Part shown: positions 32,897 through 41,698 of the stretch, in pieces
How positions within the stretch are numbered: position 1 is the first letter of the stretch
Layout: each line of letters begins with the position of its first letter
Source of the DNA: Burkholderiales bacterium
GTDB lineage: Bacteria; Pseudomonadota; Gammaproteobacteria; Burkholderiales; Burkholderiaceae_C
NCBI GenBank assembly: GCA_947453625.1
Contig: CANGHK010000037.1
Span: forward strand, 1-51,203
Length of the DNA stretch: 51,203 bases
Direction: 5' to 3'
Notes under the pieces: model-generated
What the model was told of the DNA's origin: nothing
Seen by the model: the letters and a program-made list of their open reading frames with translations, nothing else
The model's database searches: none
Position numbers and translations under genes: made by a program

Positions 32897-35800
32897 ATGT
32901 TCAAGAAACTGCTGATCGCCAATCGCGGCGAGATCGCCATCCGGATCATCCGCGCCGCCCAGGACCTGGGCATCGCCACCGTCTCGGTCTACGCCCGCGA
33001 CGACACCGACGCGCTGCACCGCACGCTGGCCGACGAGGCGGTGGCGCTGGACGCCAGCGGCCCCGCCGCCTACCTCGACATCGCCGCGCTGGTCGCAGTC
33101 GCGCGCGGGCAGGCTTGCGAGGCGGTGCACCCGGGTTACGGTTTCCTCAGCGAACGCGCCGACTTCGCCCAGGCCTGCGCCGACGCCGGCCTGGTCTTCA
33201 TCGGCCCGACGCCGGCCCAGCTCGCGCTGTTCGGCGACAAGGCCAGCGCCCGGCACCGGGCGGCCGAGCATGGCGTGCCGCTGCTGCCGGGCACCGCCGC
33301 GGCCAGCCTGGCGCAGATCGAGGCCTTCTTCGCCGCGCAGCGGGCGCTAGACCCGGGCTGCGGCGTGATGCTCAAGGCGGTGGCGGGCGGTGGCGGGCGC
33401 GGCATGCGCGCGGTGCACGACCCGGCCGCGCTGGCCGAGGCCTACGCGCGCTGCTCCGCCGAGGCACTGGCCGCGTTCGGCGTCGGGGCGGTCTATGCCG
33501 AGAAGCTGATCGCGCAGGCGCGCCATATCGAGGTGCAGGTGATAGGCGACGGCCGCCAGGTGATGGCGCTGGGCGAGCGTGAATGCACGCTGCAACGCCG
33601 CTTCCAGAAACTGGTCGAGATCGCGCCCAGCCCCAACCTGCACCCCGCGCTGCGCGAGCAGCTGATCCAGGCTGCGCTGACGCTGGCGCGCAGCACCGCC
33701 TACCAGGGCCTGGGCACCTTCGAGTTTCTGGTCGATGACGGCTCAGCCGAGTTGCCTTTCGTCTTCATCGAAGCCAACCCGCGGCTGCAGGTCGAGCACA
33801 CGGTGACCGAGGAGGTCACCGGCGTCGACCTGGTCCAGGCGCAGATCGCCATCGCCGCCGGCCGCACGCTGGCCGCGCTGGGGCTGGATCCGGCCCACCC
33901 ACCGCCGGCGCGCGGCTTTGCGGTGCAGTGGCGCATCAATGCCGAGACCCTGGACGACCAGGGCCAGGCGCGGCCGGCGTCGGGCTTGATCACGCGCTGC
34001 GATCTGCCCGGCGGACACGGCGTTCGCGTCGACAGCCATGCCCGCAGCGGGCTGGCGCCGTCGCCGCATTACGACAGCCTGCTGGCCAAGGTGATCGTCA
34101 GCCACCGCAGCGGCCATTTCGACGAGGTGTTGCGGCGCTCGCAGCGCGCGCTGGCCGAATGCCGGATCGAGGGCCTGGCCACCAACCTGCCGCTGCTGCG
34201 GCTGCTGGCCGGCCATGAGGCGCTGCACCACCACCGCGTCCACACGCGCTGGCTGGAGGCCGAATGGCCGGCGCTGCAGGCCGGGCTGGCCGGACACAGC
34301 GACGCGCTGGCGCTGCTGCCGCCGGCCCACGCCACGGCGGCCACCGAGGAGAGCGCGCTGCCGGCGGGGCAGTTCGCGCTGCGCGCGGGCATGGCCGGCC
34401 GCGTCGTGCAGTTCAACGCGGCGGTGGGCGACACGCTGGCCGCCGGCAGCGAGGCCCTGGTGCTCGAGGCGATGAAGATGCAGCATGGGCTGAACTGCCC
34501 GGGCGCGGCCCGCGTCGTCGCACTCGGCGTGGCCGCGGGCGATTTCGTCGTCGAAGGCCAGTTGCTGATGCGGCTGGAAGCCGTGAACGAAGCCCAGGCC
34601 GAGGCCGCCGAGGCCGCGACGCACGACCTCGACCATGTGCGCCCCGACCTGCAGCGGGTGCGCGACCGCGACGCCTTGCTGCTCGACGCGGCCCGCCCGG
34701 CGGCGGTCGCGCGGCGCCACGCCGCGGGCGGCCGCACCGCGCGCCAGAACGTCGACGACTTGTGCGATGCGGGCTCGTTCATCGAGTACGGCGGCTACGC
34801 GATCGCTGCGCAGTCGCGCCGCAGAACGCTGGACGACCTGGTCCGCAACACCCCGGCCGACGGCATGGTCACCGGCATAGGCGCGGTCAACGGCGGCGAC
34901 TTCGGCCCCGAGCACAGCCGCTGCGCGGTGATGGCCTATGACTACACCGTGCTGGCCGGCACCCAGGGCTGGCGCAACCACCACAAGAAGGACAGGCTGC
35001 TGGGCCTGGCGCACCAGTGGAAGTTGCCCACCGTGCTGTTCGCCGAAGGCGGTGGCGGCCGGCCGGGCGATGTCGACATGCCCATCGTCGCGGGCCTGAA
35101 CAACCACACCTTCAGCCAGTTCGCCGCGCTGTCGGGCAAAGTGCCGGTGGTGGGCGTGGTGCATGGCCGCTGCTTTGCCGGCAATGCCGCGCTGCTGGGC
35201 TGTGCCGACGTGATCATTGCCACCCTTAGCGCCAACATCGGCCTGGGCGGCCCGGCGATGATCGAGGGCGGCGGGCTGGGGGTGTTCCGCCCCGAGGAGA
35301 TCGGCCCGGCGGCCGACCTGCACCACAACGGCGTGATCGACATCCTGGTCGACGACGAGGCCGCCGCCGTGGCGGCGACCAAACAGTACCTGGGCTTCTT
35401 CCAGGGCCGCCATGCCCACTGGACCGCGGGCGACGCGCGCGCGCTGCGCCACCTGATCCCGGAGAACCGCCAGCGTGTCTACGACATGCGCGCGGTGCTG
35501 ACGGCGCTGGCCGACAGCGGATCGGTGCTGGAGTTGCGCGCGGGATTCGGCACCGGCATGGTCACCGCGCTGGCCCGCATCGAGGGCCGGCCGGTCGGCA
35601 TCTTCGCCAACAACCCGCACCACCTGGGCGGCGCGATCGACCCCGACGGCGCCGACAAGGCCGCCCGCTTCATGCAGTTGTGCAACGCCCATGGCCTGCC
35701 CCTGCTGAGCCTGTGCGACACACCGGGCTTCATGGTCGGGCCCGAGGTCGAGCGCCAGGCGCAGGTGCGCCATGCCTGCCGGCTGTTCGTCACCGCCGCC

Positions 35801-36199
35801 CACCTGCAGGTGCCCTGCTTCACGGTGGTGGTGCGCAAGGGTTACGGCCTGGGCGCGCAGGCGATGGCGGTGGGGGGCTTCGACGCGCCGGTGTTCACCG
35901 TCGCCTGGCCGACCGGCGAATTCGGCGCGATGGGGCTGGAAGGCGCGGTCAAGCTCGGCTACCGCAAGGAGCTCGAGGCTGCGGCCGCCGGCCCCGAGCG
36001 CGAGGCGCTGTATGCCAAGTTGGTGGCCCAGCAGTACGCCAACGGCTCGGCGATCAACATGGCCACCACGCTGGAGATCGACGCGGTGATCGACCCGGCC
36101 GAAACCCGGGCCTGGCTGGTGCGCGGCATGGACAGCGCGCCGGTCGCACCCCGCGGCAGCCCGGGCGCGCCGGCAGCGCGCTTCGTCGATGTCTGGTGA
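32897..36199 (+). CDS. Single-chain acyl-CoA carboxylase (biotin carboxylase-BCCP-carboxyltransferase)
   Basis: The 1100-residue protein joins three parts. Biotin carboxylase occupies about residues 1-450 (MFKKLLIANRGEIAIRII, a GGGGRGMR ATP loop, FIEANPRLQVEHTVTEEVTG). A biotinyl domain follows with EAMKM, Lys527. A fused carboxyltransferase occupies about 580-1095 (GVVHGRCFAGNAALLGCADV, GGAIDPDGADKAARFMQLC, LCDTPGFMVGPEVE, WPTGEFGAMGLEGA). This architecture matches the long-chain acyl-CoA carboxylases (LCC) described from Rhodopseudomonas, Mycobacterium avium and Deinococcus, which carboxylate acyl-CoAs of varied length. All catalytic signatures look intact. It stands apart from the two-gene methylcrotonyl-CoA carboxylase at 43-47 kb, so the genome has two biotin carboxylases here. 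Physiological substrate is open. Confidence 0.93.
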   Translation: MFKKLLIANRGEIAIRIIRAAQDLGIATVSVYARDDTDALHRTLADEAVALDASGPAAYLDIAALVAVARGQACEAVHPGYGFLSERADFAQACADAGLVFIGPTPAQLALFGDKASARHRAAEHGVPLLPGTAAASLAQIEAFFAAQRALDPGCGVMLKAVAGGGGRGMRAVHDPAALAEAYARCSAEALAAFGVGAVYAEKLIAQARHIEVQVIGDGRQVMALGERECTLQRRFQKLVEIAPSPNLHPALREQLIQAALTLARSTAYQGLGTFEFLVDDGSAELPFVFIEANPRLQVEHTVTEEVTGVDLVQAQIAIAAGRTLAALGLDPAHPPPARGFAVQWRINAETLDDQGQARPASGLITRCDLPGGHGVRVDSHARSGLAPSPHYDSLLAKVIVSHRSGHFDEVLRRSQRALAECRIEGLATNLPLLRLLAGHEALHHHRVHTRWLEAEWPALQAGLAGHSDALALLPPAHATAATEESALPAGQFALRAGMAGRVVQFNAAVGDTLAAGSEALVLEAMKMQHGLNCPGAARVVALGVAAGDFVVEGQLLMRLEAVNEAQAEAAEAATHDLDHVRPDLQRVRDRDALLLDAARPAAVARRHAAGGRTARQNVDDLCDAGSFIEYGGYAIAAQSRRRTLDDLVRNTPADGMVTGIGAVNGGDFGPEHSRCAVMAYDYTVLAGTQGWRNHHKKDRLLGLAHQWKLPTVLFAEGGGGRPGDVDMPIVAGLNNHTFSQFAALSGKVPVVGVVHGRCFAGNAALLGCADVIIATLSANIGLGGPAMIEGGGLGVFRPEEIGPAADLHHNGVIDILVDDEAAAVAATKQYLGFFQGRHAHWTAGDARALRHLIPENRQRVYDMRAVLTALADSGSVLELRAGFGTGMVTALARIEGRPVGIFANNPHHLGGAIDPDGADKAARFMQLCNAHGLPLLSLCDTPGFMVGPEVERQAQVRHACRLFVTAAHLQVPCFTVVVRKGYGLGAQAMAVGGFDAPVFTVAWPTGEFGAMGLEGAVKLGYRKELEAAAAGPEREALYAKLVAQQYANGSAINMATTLEIDAVIDPAETRAWLVRGMDSAPVAPRGSPGAPAARFVDVW

Positions 36200-36285
36200 G
36201 TTCCGGCACAGCCAGCGCCGCTGAGACCACCCGCCAGGCGACTTGACGGCCGGCGTGCCAGCCCGGGCAGTGGCAGACTGCGGCG

Positions 36286-37548
36286 ATGAAGATCCTGCTC
36301 AAGTTGCTGGCCACCGTCCTGCTGACACTGGCCACGGCCGTGGCGGCGCTGTTGTGGGCCGCGCTGGACGCATCGCCAACCGTGCCGCCGGCCGCTGCCG
36401 TCACGCTGGCCGACATCGACCGCGCCGTGCGCCTGCTGCAGCGCAACGACCCCCGTGGCAAACTGCCCGGCATCCAGCGCAGCGTCGTGCTGACGCCGCG
36501 CGATCTGGTGTTGCTGATCACGCAGGCCGGCCGCCACCACGGTGAACCTCGGGTGCAGGTGGTGTTGCAGCCCGGGCTGGCGCGCTTGAGGCTCAGCCTG
36601 CCGCTGCCCGCCAACCCCTTCCGCCACTGGCTCAACCTCGACGCCGACCTGCGCGAAACCGCGGCGCTGCCCGCGGTGGAGCGCCTGACGCTGGGCGGCC
36701 TGCGGCTGCCCGGCGCGCTGGCCGAAGCGGTGCTGCCGCGGTTGCTGGTGTTGCTGGACCTGCGCACCCAGGGCGCGCTGGCGCAACGCCTGGTCAGCCA
36801 TGTGGGCATCGCCGCGCAGCAGTTGACGCTGAGCTATGCCTGGCCCGCCGACCCGCCACAGCCACTGGCCAGCAACCTGCTGGCGCCGCAAGACAGTGCC
36901 CGTCTACAGGTCTACACCGAGCGTCTGGCCAGACTGAGCACCGAACTCGCGGCGACCGGGCCGGTGTCGCTGGCCCGCTTGCTGCCGCCGGTGTTCGAGC
37001 TGGCGCGCCAGCGCTCGACCGACGACGCCAGCGCGGCGCTCGAGAACCGGGCGGCGCTGATGGCGCTGGCCTTCCTTGTCAACGACCAGGCCTTGCAAGG
37101 CCTGGTGCGCAACGGCGGCTCATCAGCGCCCGGCCGGCCGCTGAACGTCACCTTGCTGGGCCGGCACGACACGCCCCAGCATTTCCTGGTCTCGGCCGCG
37201 CTGTCGGCCAAGGGCGGCGGCGCGCTGGCCGACGCGGTCGGGCTGTACAAGGAGATGGCCGACTCACAGGGCGGCAGCGGCTTCAGCTTCAACGACCTGG
37301 CCGCCGACCGCGCCGGCACAAGGCTGGGCCTGCTGGCCGTGGGCAATCCGATGGCCTTCCAGGCCAGGCTGGCGGCCGGCGTGCGCGAAACCGAACTGAT
37401 GCCGGTGGTGGACGACCTGCCGGAGTCCTTGACCGAGCGCCAGTTCCGCCAACGCTTCGGCGGCGTCGGCGCGCCGGCTTACCGGCAGATGGTCGACGAC
37501 ATCGAATCGCGCTTGGACTCGCTGCCCCTGCTGCAGGCGCCGCGCTGA
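36286..37548 (+). CDS. Hypothetical membrane-anchored protein
   Basis: The 420-residue protein starts with a signal or anchor segment (LLKLLATVLLTLATAVAALL, residues 5-24) followed by a large extracytoplasmic region with no Cys. The region alternates hydrophobic strands and helices (ITQAGRHHGEPRVQVVLQPG, ALMALAFLVNDQALQGLV) and ends FRQRFGGVGAPAYRQMVDDI. I do not recognise a family, although similar unassigned proteins occur, I believe, in Burkholderiales. It may be periplasmic. The gene converges head-on with the universal stress gene, with 1 bp between stops. It lies 86 bp after the carboxylase. Confidence 0.75.
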   Translation: MKILLKLLATVLLTLATAVAALLWAALDASPTVPPAAAVTLADIDRAVRLLQRNDPRGKLPGIQRSVVLTPRDLVLLITQAGRHHGEPRVQVVLQPGLARLRLSLPLPANPFRHWLNLDADLRETAALPAVERLTLGGLRLPGALAEAVLPRLLVLLDLRTQGALAQRLVSHVGIAAQQLTLSYAWPADPPQPLASNLLAPQDSARLQVYTERLARLSTELAATGPVSLARLLPPVFELARQRSTDDASAALENRAALMALAFLVNDQALQGLVRNGGSSAPGRPLNVTLLGRHDTPQHFLVSAALSAKGGGALADAVGLYKEMADSQGGSGFSFNDLAADRAGTRLGLLAVGNPMAFQARLAAGVRETELMPVVDDLPESLTERQFRQRFGGVGAPAYRQMVDDIESRLDSLPLLQAPR

Positions 37549-37549
37549 T

Positions 37550-37993
37550 TCAGTGCAGCACCAGCAGCGGCAGCCTGCAGTTCGACAACACGTTCTTGGT
37601 GTGCGAGCCGAACAGCAACTCCCCGAAGGCGCCGCGCCCATGGGTGAGCATCACGATCATGTCGCAACCGGCGTTCTCGGCCTGATCGACGATGGCGCGG
37701 TCGACGCCGTCGGTGCGCGCATGCAGGCCACTGAAGGCCACGCCGGCCTCGGCCGCCAAGGCCTCGAAGCGGGTCAGGATCTCGCGCGCATGGGCGTCGG
37801 TGCGCTCGATATGCCGGGTGCTGACAGCCTCATAGGCCTTCATCGTGCCGCCCATCGCGGGCATGGGTACATCGGGCTCGACCACGAAACCGGTGACGGC
37901 CGCACCCAGTTGGCGGGCCAGCGCGATGCTGGCCTGCATCGCACGTTCGCTGCCGGCGCTGCCGTCCACGGGCACGAAGAGCTTGCGATACAT
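37550..37993 (-). CDS. Universal stress protein (UspA family)
   Basis: The 147-residue protein has the Usp fold: MYRKLFVPVDGSAGSERAMQ at the start, and the ATP-binding loop MLTHGRGAFGELLFGSHTKN near the end, followed by LPLLVLH. The Gly-rich loop is of the nucleotide-binding kind. Usp proteins help survival in starvation and stress. It lies after the small membrane protein and MHS symporter genes on the same strand, but an 88-bp gap and a terminator-like hairpin further upstream suggest separate control. Confidence 0.92.
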   Translation of the reverse strand: MYRKLFVPVDGSAGSERAMQASIALARQLGAAVTGFVVEPDVPMPAMGGTMKAYEAVSTRHIERTDAHAREILTRFEALAAEAGVAFSGLHARTDGVDRAIVDQAENAGCDMIVMLTHGRGAFGELLFGSHTKNVLSNCRLPLLVLH

Positions 37994-38081
37994 GACAGAC
38001 CTTGATTGGACAACGAGGGTTGTCACTGTAGGCAGTTCCCCCGGCGCCCAGGTTGATGCCGGTCAAGCCGGCCGCTTCAGT

Positions 38082-38273
38082 TCATTTCGACGCGGAGGAC
38101 ACGGCTTCCGGCGCCGAAGCCGGCACGGCGGCCGGCGCGGATGCGGCGGCCTCGGAGTGGCCCCCCGTCACGTCGTGCTTCTCGCCGCCCATGTCGACGT
38201 TGCCGCCGTTCTTCTTGAGCACGAACAGCGCCACGGCGGCGAACACGATGAAGGCGACGAGCAGTTTCCACAT
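38082..38273 (-). CDS. Small single-span membrane protein, 63 aa
   Basis: The protein is one hydrophobic helix (WKLLVAFIVFAAVALFVLK, residues 2-20), then GGNVDMGGEKHDVTGGHSEA and an Ala/Pro/Ser-rich acidic tail. I recall similar short proteins beside MHS-type symporter genes in Comamonadaceae, which supports it being real, but its role is unknown. It could be a transporter accessory subunit or assembly factor. A strong hairpin separates it from the symporter gene upstream, so it may be expressed by read-through or from its own promoter. Confidence 0.65.
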   Translation of the reverse strand: MWKLLVAFIVFAAVALFVLKKNGGNVDMGGEKHDVTGGHSEAAASAPAAVPASAPEAVSSASK

Positions 38274-38316
38274 GGTTGAAAAGTCCTGGATTGAAGAAGT
38301 GGGGGTCTGACGACAA

Positions 38317-38339
38317 ACCGGGCGCCTGCGGCGCCCGGT
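38317..38339 (-). terminator. Intrinsic-terminator-like hairpin after the MHS symporter gene
   Basis: A perfect 10-bp stem (ACCGGGCGCC and its complement) with a 3-nt loop lies 25 bp past the symporter stop. On the minus strand it is followed by TTGTCG, and the stem itself ends in T, so a short T-rich tract exists. It is the best stem of the intergenic hairpins in the window. Confidence 0.6.
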
Positions 38340-38364
38340 CGGGTCACAAGGGATCCGTGGGGGA

Positions 38365-40071
38365 TCAGTCGCGGGCGTAGATGTCGACGTCCTTGGTCTC
38401 GCGAACGAACAGCAGGCCGATCACGAAGCACACTGCGGCAATCACGATCGGGTACCACAGACCGTAGTACATGTTGCCATTGGCCGCCACCATCGCGAAG
38501 GTGACCGAGGGCAGCAGGCCGCCGAACCAGCCGTTGCCGATGTGGTACGGCAGGCTCATCGAGGTGTAGCGGATGCGGGTCGGGAACAGTTCCACCAGCA
38601 TCGCCGCGATCGGACCGTAGACCATGGTGACGTAGATCACCAGGATGGTCAGGATGCCGACCACCGACCACCACTGGCCGCCCATGAACTCGATCGGCTT
38701 GGCCTTGGGCGGGTAGCCCGCGGCCTTAAGCGCTTCGGCCAGGTCCTTCTTGAAGGCTCCGATGGCCTTGGCCGAAGCGTCGTCGAACTTGTGGCCGCCG
38801 GCGGTGGTGCTGGCCGTAGGCGGGGTCAGTTCCTTGTCGCCGACCTTGATGGTGGTGGGCGTGCCGGCCGGGGCAGCCACGTTCTCGTAGCTCGCCGAGC
38901 TTTGCGTCAGCGCGCGCTTGGCGATGTCGCAGCCGGACAGGAAGTCGACCTCACGGGCGATCGGGCTGCCCTGAAACGAGCAGGTGCCCGGGTCGGCCTT
39001 GACGCTGATCTGCGCGGTGACCTGGGCCTTGGCCAGTTCGGGGTTGGCCGCGCCAGTCAGCGCCTTGAACAGCGGAAAGTAGGTCAGCACCGCCAGCAGC
39101 ATGCCGGCCAGGATGATGGGCTTGCGGCCGATCTTGTCCGACAGCGTGCCGAAGATCACGAAGAACGGTGTGCCGATGATCAGCGACACCGCCACCATGA
39201 TGTTGGCCGTGGCTGAGTCCACCTTCAGCACGTTGGCCAGGAAGAACAGCGCGTAGAACTGGCCCGTGTACCAGACCACGCCCTGGCCCATCACCAAGCC
39301 GAACAGCGCCAGCAGCACGATCTTCAGGTTCTTCCACTGGCCGAAGGACTCGGACAGCGGCGCCTTGGAGACCTTGCCTTCTTCCTTCATCTTCTTGAAG
39401 GCGGGCGATTCGTTCATCGACAGCCGGATCCAGACGCTGATGGCCAGCAGCAGGATCGAGACGATGAACGGCACGCGCCAGCCCCAGTCGCCGAAGGCAA
39501 CGTCGCCCAAGAAGGTGCGGGTGCCGAGGATGACCATCAGCGACAGCATCAGGCCCAAGGTGGCGGTGGTCTGGATCCACGCCGTGTAGGCGCCGCGCTT
39601 GCCGTGCGGCGCATGCTCGGCCACGTAGGTGGCGGCACCGCCGTACTCGCCGCCCAGTGCCAGGCCCTGCAGGATGCGCAGGCCGACCAGGATGATAGGC
39701 GCGGCCACGCCGATCGACGCATAGCCGGGCAGCACGCCGACGATGAACGTCGACAGGCCCATGATCAGGATGGTCACCAGGAAGGTGTACTTGCGGCCGA
39801 TCATGTCGCCGAGGCGGCCGAACACCAGCGCGCCGAAAGGCCGCACGATGAAGCCGGCAGCGAAGGCCAGCAGCGAGGCGATGAACTGCGCCGTCGGGTC
39901 GAGTGCGGCGAAAAACTGCTTTCCGATGAAGACGGCGAGCGAACCGTAGAGGTAAAAGTCGTACCACTCGAAAACTGTGCCGAGCGAGGACGCGAAGATG
40001 ACCTTCTTCTCCTCGCCGGTCATCGGTGCGTCATGTGCTGCGACCTTCATCGCGCCTGATGCTGTAGCCAT
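38365..40071 (-). CDS. MFS metabolite:H+ symporter (MHS family) with large loop insertion
   Basis: The 568-residue protein starts with an MHS signature (IFASSLGTVFEWYDFYLYGS, GFIVRPFGALVFGRLGDMIG, ILQGLALGGEYGGAATYVAE). After the segment ILAGMLLAVLTYFPLFKALT it carries a loop of about 115 residues, with two Cys (GTCSFQG, FLSGCDIAKRAL), before the next span GGQWWSVVGILTILVIY. Typical MHS proteins (ProP, KgtP) are about 430-500 residues, so the insertion is notable. The second half ends with ELFPTRIRYTSMSLPYHIGN. Likely substrates are carboxylates or osmolytes. ATG 40071 fits. Over 200 bp of non-coding sequence precedes it. Confidence 0.92.
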   Translation of the reverse strand: MATASGAMKVAAHDAPMTGEEKKVIFASSLGTVFEWYDFYLYGSLAVFIGKQFFAALDPTAQFIASLLAFAAGFIVRPFGALVFGRLGDMIGRKYTFLVTILIMGLSTFIVGVLPGYASIGVAAPIILVGLRILQGLALGGEYGGAATYVAEHAPHGKRGAYTAWIQTTATLGLMLSLMVILGTRTFLGDVAFGDWGWRVPFIVSILLLAISVWIRLSMNESPAFKKMKEEGKVSKAPLSESFGQWKNLKIVLLALFGLVMGQGVVWYTGQFYALFFLANVLKVDSATANIMVAVSLIIGTPFFVIFGTLSDKIGRKPIILAGMLLAVLTYFPLFKALTGAANPELAKAQVTAQISVKADPGTCSFQGSPIAREVDFLSGCDIAKRALTQSSASYENVAAPAGTPTTIKVGDKELTPPTASTTAGGHKFDDASAKAIGAFKKDLAEALKAAGYPPKAKPIEFMGGQWWSVVGILTILVIYVTMVYGPIAAMLVELFPTRIRYTSMSLPYHIGNGWFGGLLPSVTFAMVAANGNMYYGLWYPIVIAAVCFVIGLLFVRETKDVDIYARD

Positions 40072-40278
40072 GGGTTGTCTCCTGAGATCACAAGAATCGA
40101 CACCGGGGTGCCGCGTGAGGCGGACTATTGGCGGGCGGTCTGACCGGTTTCTGACGACTAGCCAACAAAGGCTTACAAAATTAGGCGCAACCCTGACGCT
40201 GAATTTCACGATGCGGAAAATAGAGACCTACCTGATGAAAGCCCTGAGGTCCCGGCCCCAAAGCCCTGAGGCCCGGTG

Positions 40279-40929
40279 TCAGGTTCGCAGGCGCTGCTGG
40301 CCAGGCGGCTGGCGGCCCGCCTCGTCCCAGGCCGGGCCGTCGAACCAGGCGTCGCCGGTGAGGGCGGCGCGCAGCATCGGCAGCGCGTCCAGGCCGAAGA
40401 AGGCCCGGCCGTCGCAGGTCAGCGTGGGCACGCCGAAGACCCCGGCGGCAGCCGCCGCCTCGGTGCGTTCTCGCAGTTCGGCCTTGACCTCGGCGCAGGC
40501 CGGGTCGCGCTGCGGCGCCACGGACTGCGTCAGTCGGTCCAACGCGTCGGGCGCGTTGGGGTCGGCGCCGTCGCGGCACCAGACATGGCGGAACAGCAGG
40601 TCCACGACACGGCGGCTGGGCGTGCCGCCGGCCGGCGCGGCGGCCAGCGCCAGGCGCTGCAGCGCCAGCGGGTTGAACGGGTGTGGACGCGGCAGTTGCA
40701 GCCGGCTGCCCTGCTGTTGCGCCAGCCAGGCCACTTGGCGGTAGGTCCAGGCCCGCTTGGGCTCGATCTCGGCCGGGCCTTTCTGGCCCCAGTGGCCCAG
40801 CAGTCCGGCCAGCAGCAGCGGCTGGTAGTCCACCACCAGGCTGATGCCTTCGAGCGCCTGCGGCAGGCGTTCGAAGGCCAGCCAGGCGTAGGGCGAGATG
40901 ACGTCGAAATGAAAACTGATGTGCTTCAT
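40279..40929 (-). CDS. DsbA-family / HCCA isomerase-like protein
   Basis: The 216-residue protein shows the kappa-GST/HCCA isomerase start (FHFDVISPYAWLAFERLP, Ser12), a helical insert, and VFGVPTLTCDGRAFFGLDAL near the C terminus with the cis-Pro loop. A glutathione-dependent isomerase or oxidoreductase is likely. A second, diverged member is at 1405-2022. It is the last gene of a four-gene minus-strand unit starting with HMG-CoA lyase and lies 20 bp after the DUF1289 gene. Confidence 0.88.
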   Translation of the reverse strand: MKHISFHFDVISPYAWLAFERLPQALEGISLVVDYQPLLLAGLLGHWGQKGPAEIEPKRAWTYRQVAWLAQQQGSRLQLPRPHPFNPLALQRLALAAAPAGGTPSRRVVDLLFRHVWCRDGADPNAPDALDRLTQSVAPQRDPACAEVKAELRERTEAAAAAGVFGVPTLTCDGRAFFGLDALPMLRAALTGDAWFDGPAWDEAGRQPPGQQRLRT

Positions 40930-40949
40930 GCCAGGCCGCCAGTGAGGTT

Positions 40950-41183
40950 TCAGAGTCCGGGCTCGGCGCGTGCCGGCCCGGCCGGGGCCTGCAGCGCGCG
41001 CCAGGCGGCTCGGCGGGTTCCAATGCGCTTCAGCACCAGCCGCTTGGCGCCGTCGTCCAGCCCGCCCCAGGTGGCAATCTCGTCCAGCGTGCGCAGGCAG
41101 CCCTGGCACCAGCCGCTGGCCGCGTGCATCTGGCACACGCTGATGCAGGGGCTGGGCACCGCGGCGCTCACTGCGGCCTTCAT
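40950..41183 (-). CDS. DUF1289 protein, 77 aa
   Basis: The small protein carries the DUF1289 Cys pattern: PSPCISVCQMHAASGWCQGC followed by LRTLDEIATWGGLDD and a basic helical tail. Four spaced Cys suggest a metal or Fe-S site. Function is unknown, although the family is very common in proteobacteria. Its ATG overlaps the YbaK-like stop by 4 bp, so translation is coupled. Confidence 0.9.
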   Translation of the reverse strand: MKAAVSAAVPSPCISVCQMHAASGWCQGCLRTLDEIATWGGLDDGAKRLVLKRIGTRRAAWRALQAPAGPARAEPGL

Positions 41184-41698
41184 GCCGACTCCACCACGTC
41201 GGCCGCCGCCGCACCGGTCATAGCCAGCAACTCGTCGGGCGACAGGCAGAAGACACCGTTGGGATGACCGGCGGCGGCCCATATCTCGGCAAATCGGAAC
41301 AGTTCGCGGTCGACCAGCACCACCGGCGGGTGGGCATGGCCCAGGGGCGAGACGCCGCCGATCGAGAACCCGGTCTGCTGCTTGACGAAGGCGGCGTCGG
41401 CGCGGCCTATCGCGCCGACCTGGGCCGCCACCTTGCGCTCGTCGACCCGGCGGTCGCCCGAGGCCACCACCAGCACCGCCAGGCCGTCGGCGCGGCGGCG
41501 GAAGATCACGCTCTTGGCGATCTGGCCGGTGTCCACGCCCAGCGCCTGGGCCGCCTCGACGCAGGTGCGGGCCGGCAGGTCCAGCCAGCGCGGCCGGTGG
41601 CGGTGGCCCTGCGCGGCCAGCAGACCGGCGACGCGGCGAAACCCCTCGGGCCGCTCAACGGCGGCGTCGCCCTGAGCCACGGCCTTGACCTCGGTCAC
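41180..41698 (-). CDS. YbaK/EbsC-family aminoacyl-tRNA deacylase
   Basis: The 172-residue protein has the YbaK fold with the key Lys in DTGQIAKSVIFRRRADGLAV, then LVVASGDRRVDERKVAAQVG and a substrate loop VKQQTGFSIGGVSPLGHAHP. Such proteins hydrolyse mischarged tRNA (YbaK: Cys-tRNA-Pro; ProX: Ala-tRNA-Pro). Which applies is unclear. The start is a GTG (41698) that overlaps the HMG-CoA lyase stop as GTGA, so translation is probably coupled. The 3' end likewise overlaps the DUF1289 gene. Confidence 0.9.
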   Translation of the reverse strand: MTEVKAVAQGDAAVERPEGFRRVAGLLAAQGHRHRPRWLDLPARTCVEAAQALGVDTGQIAKSVIFRRRADGLAVLVVASGDRRVDERKVAAQVGAIGRADAAFVKQQTGFSIGGVSPLGHAHPPVVLVDRELFRFAEIWAAAGHPNGVFCLSPDELLAMTGAAAADVVESA

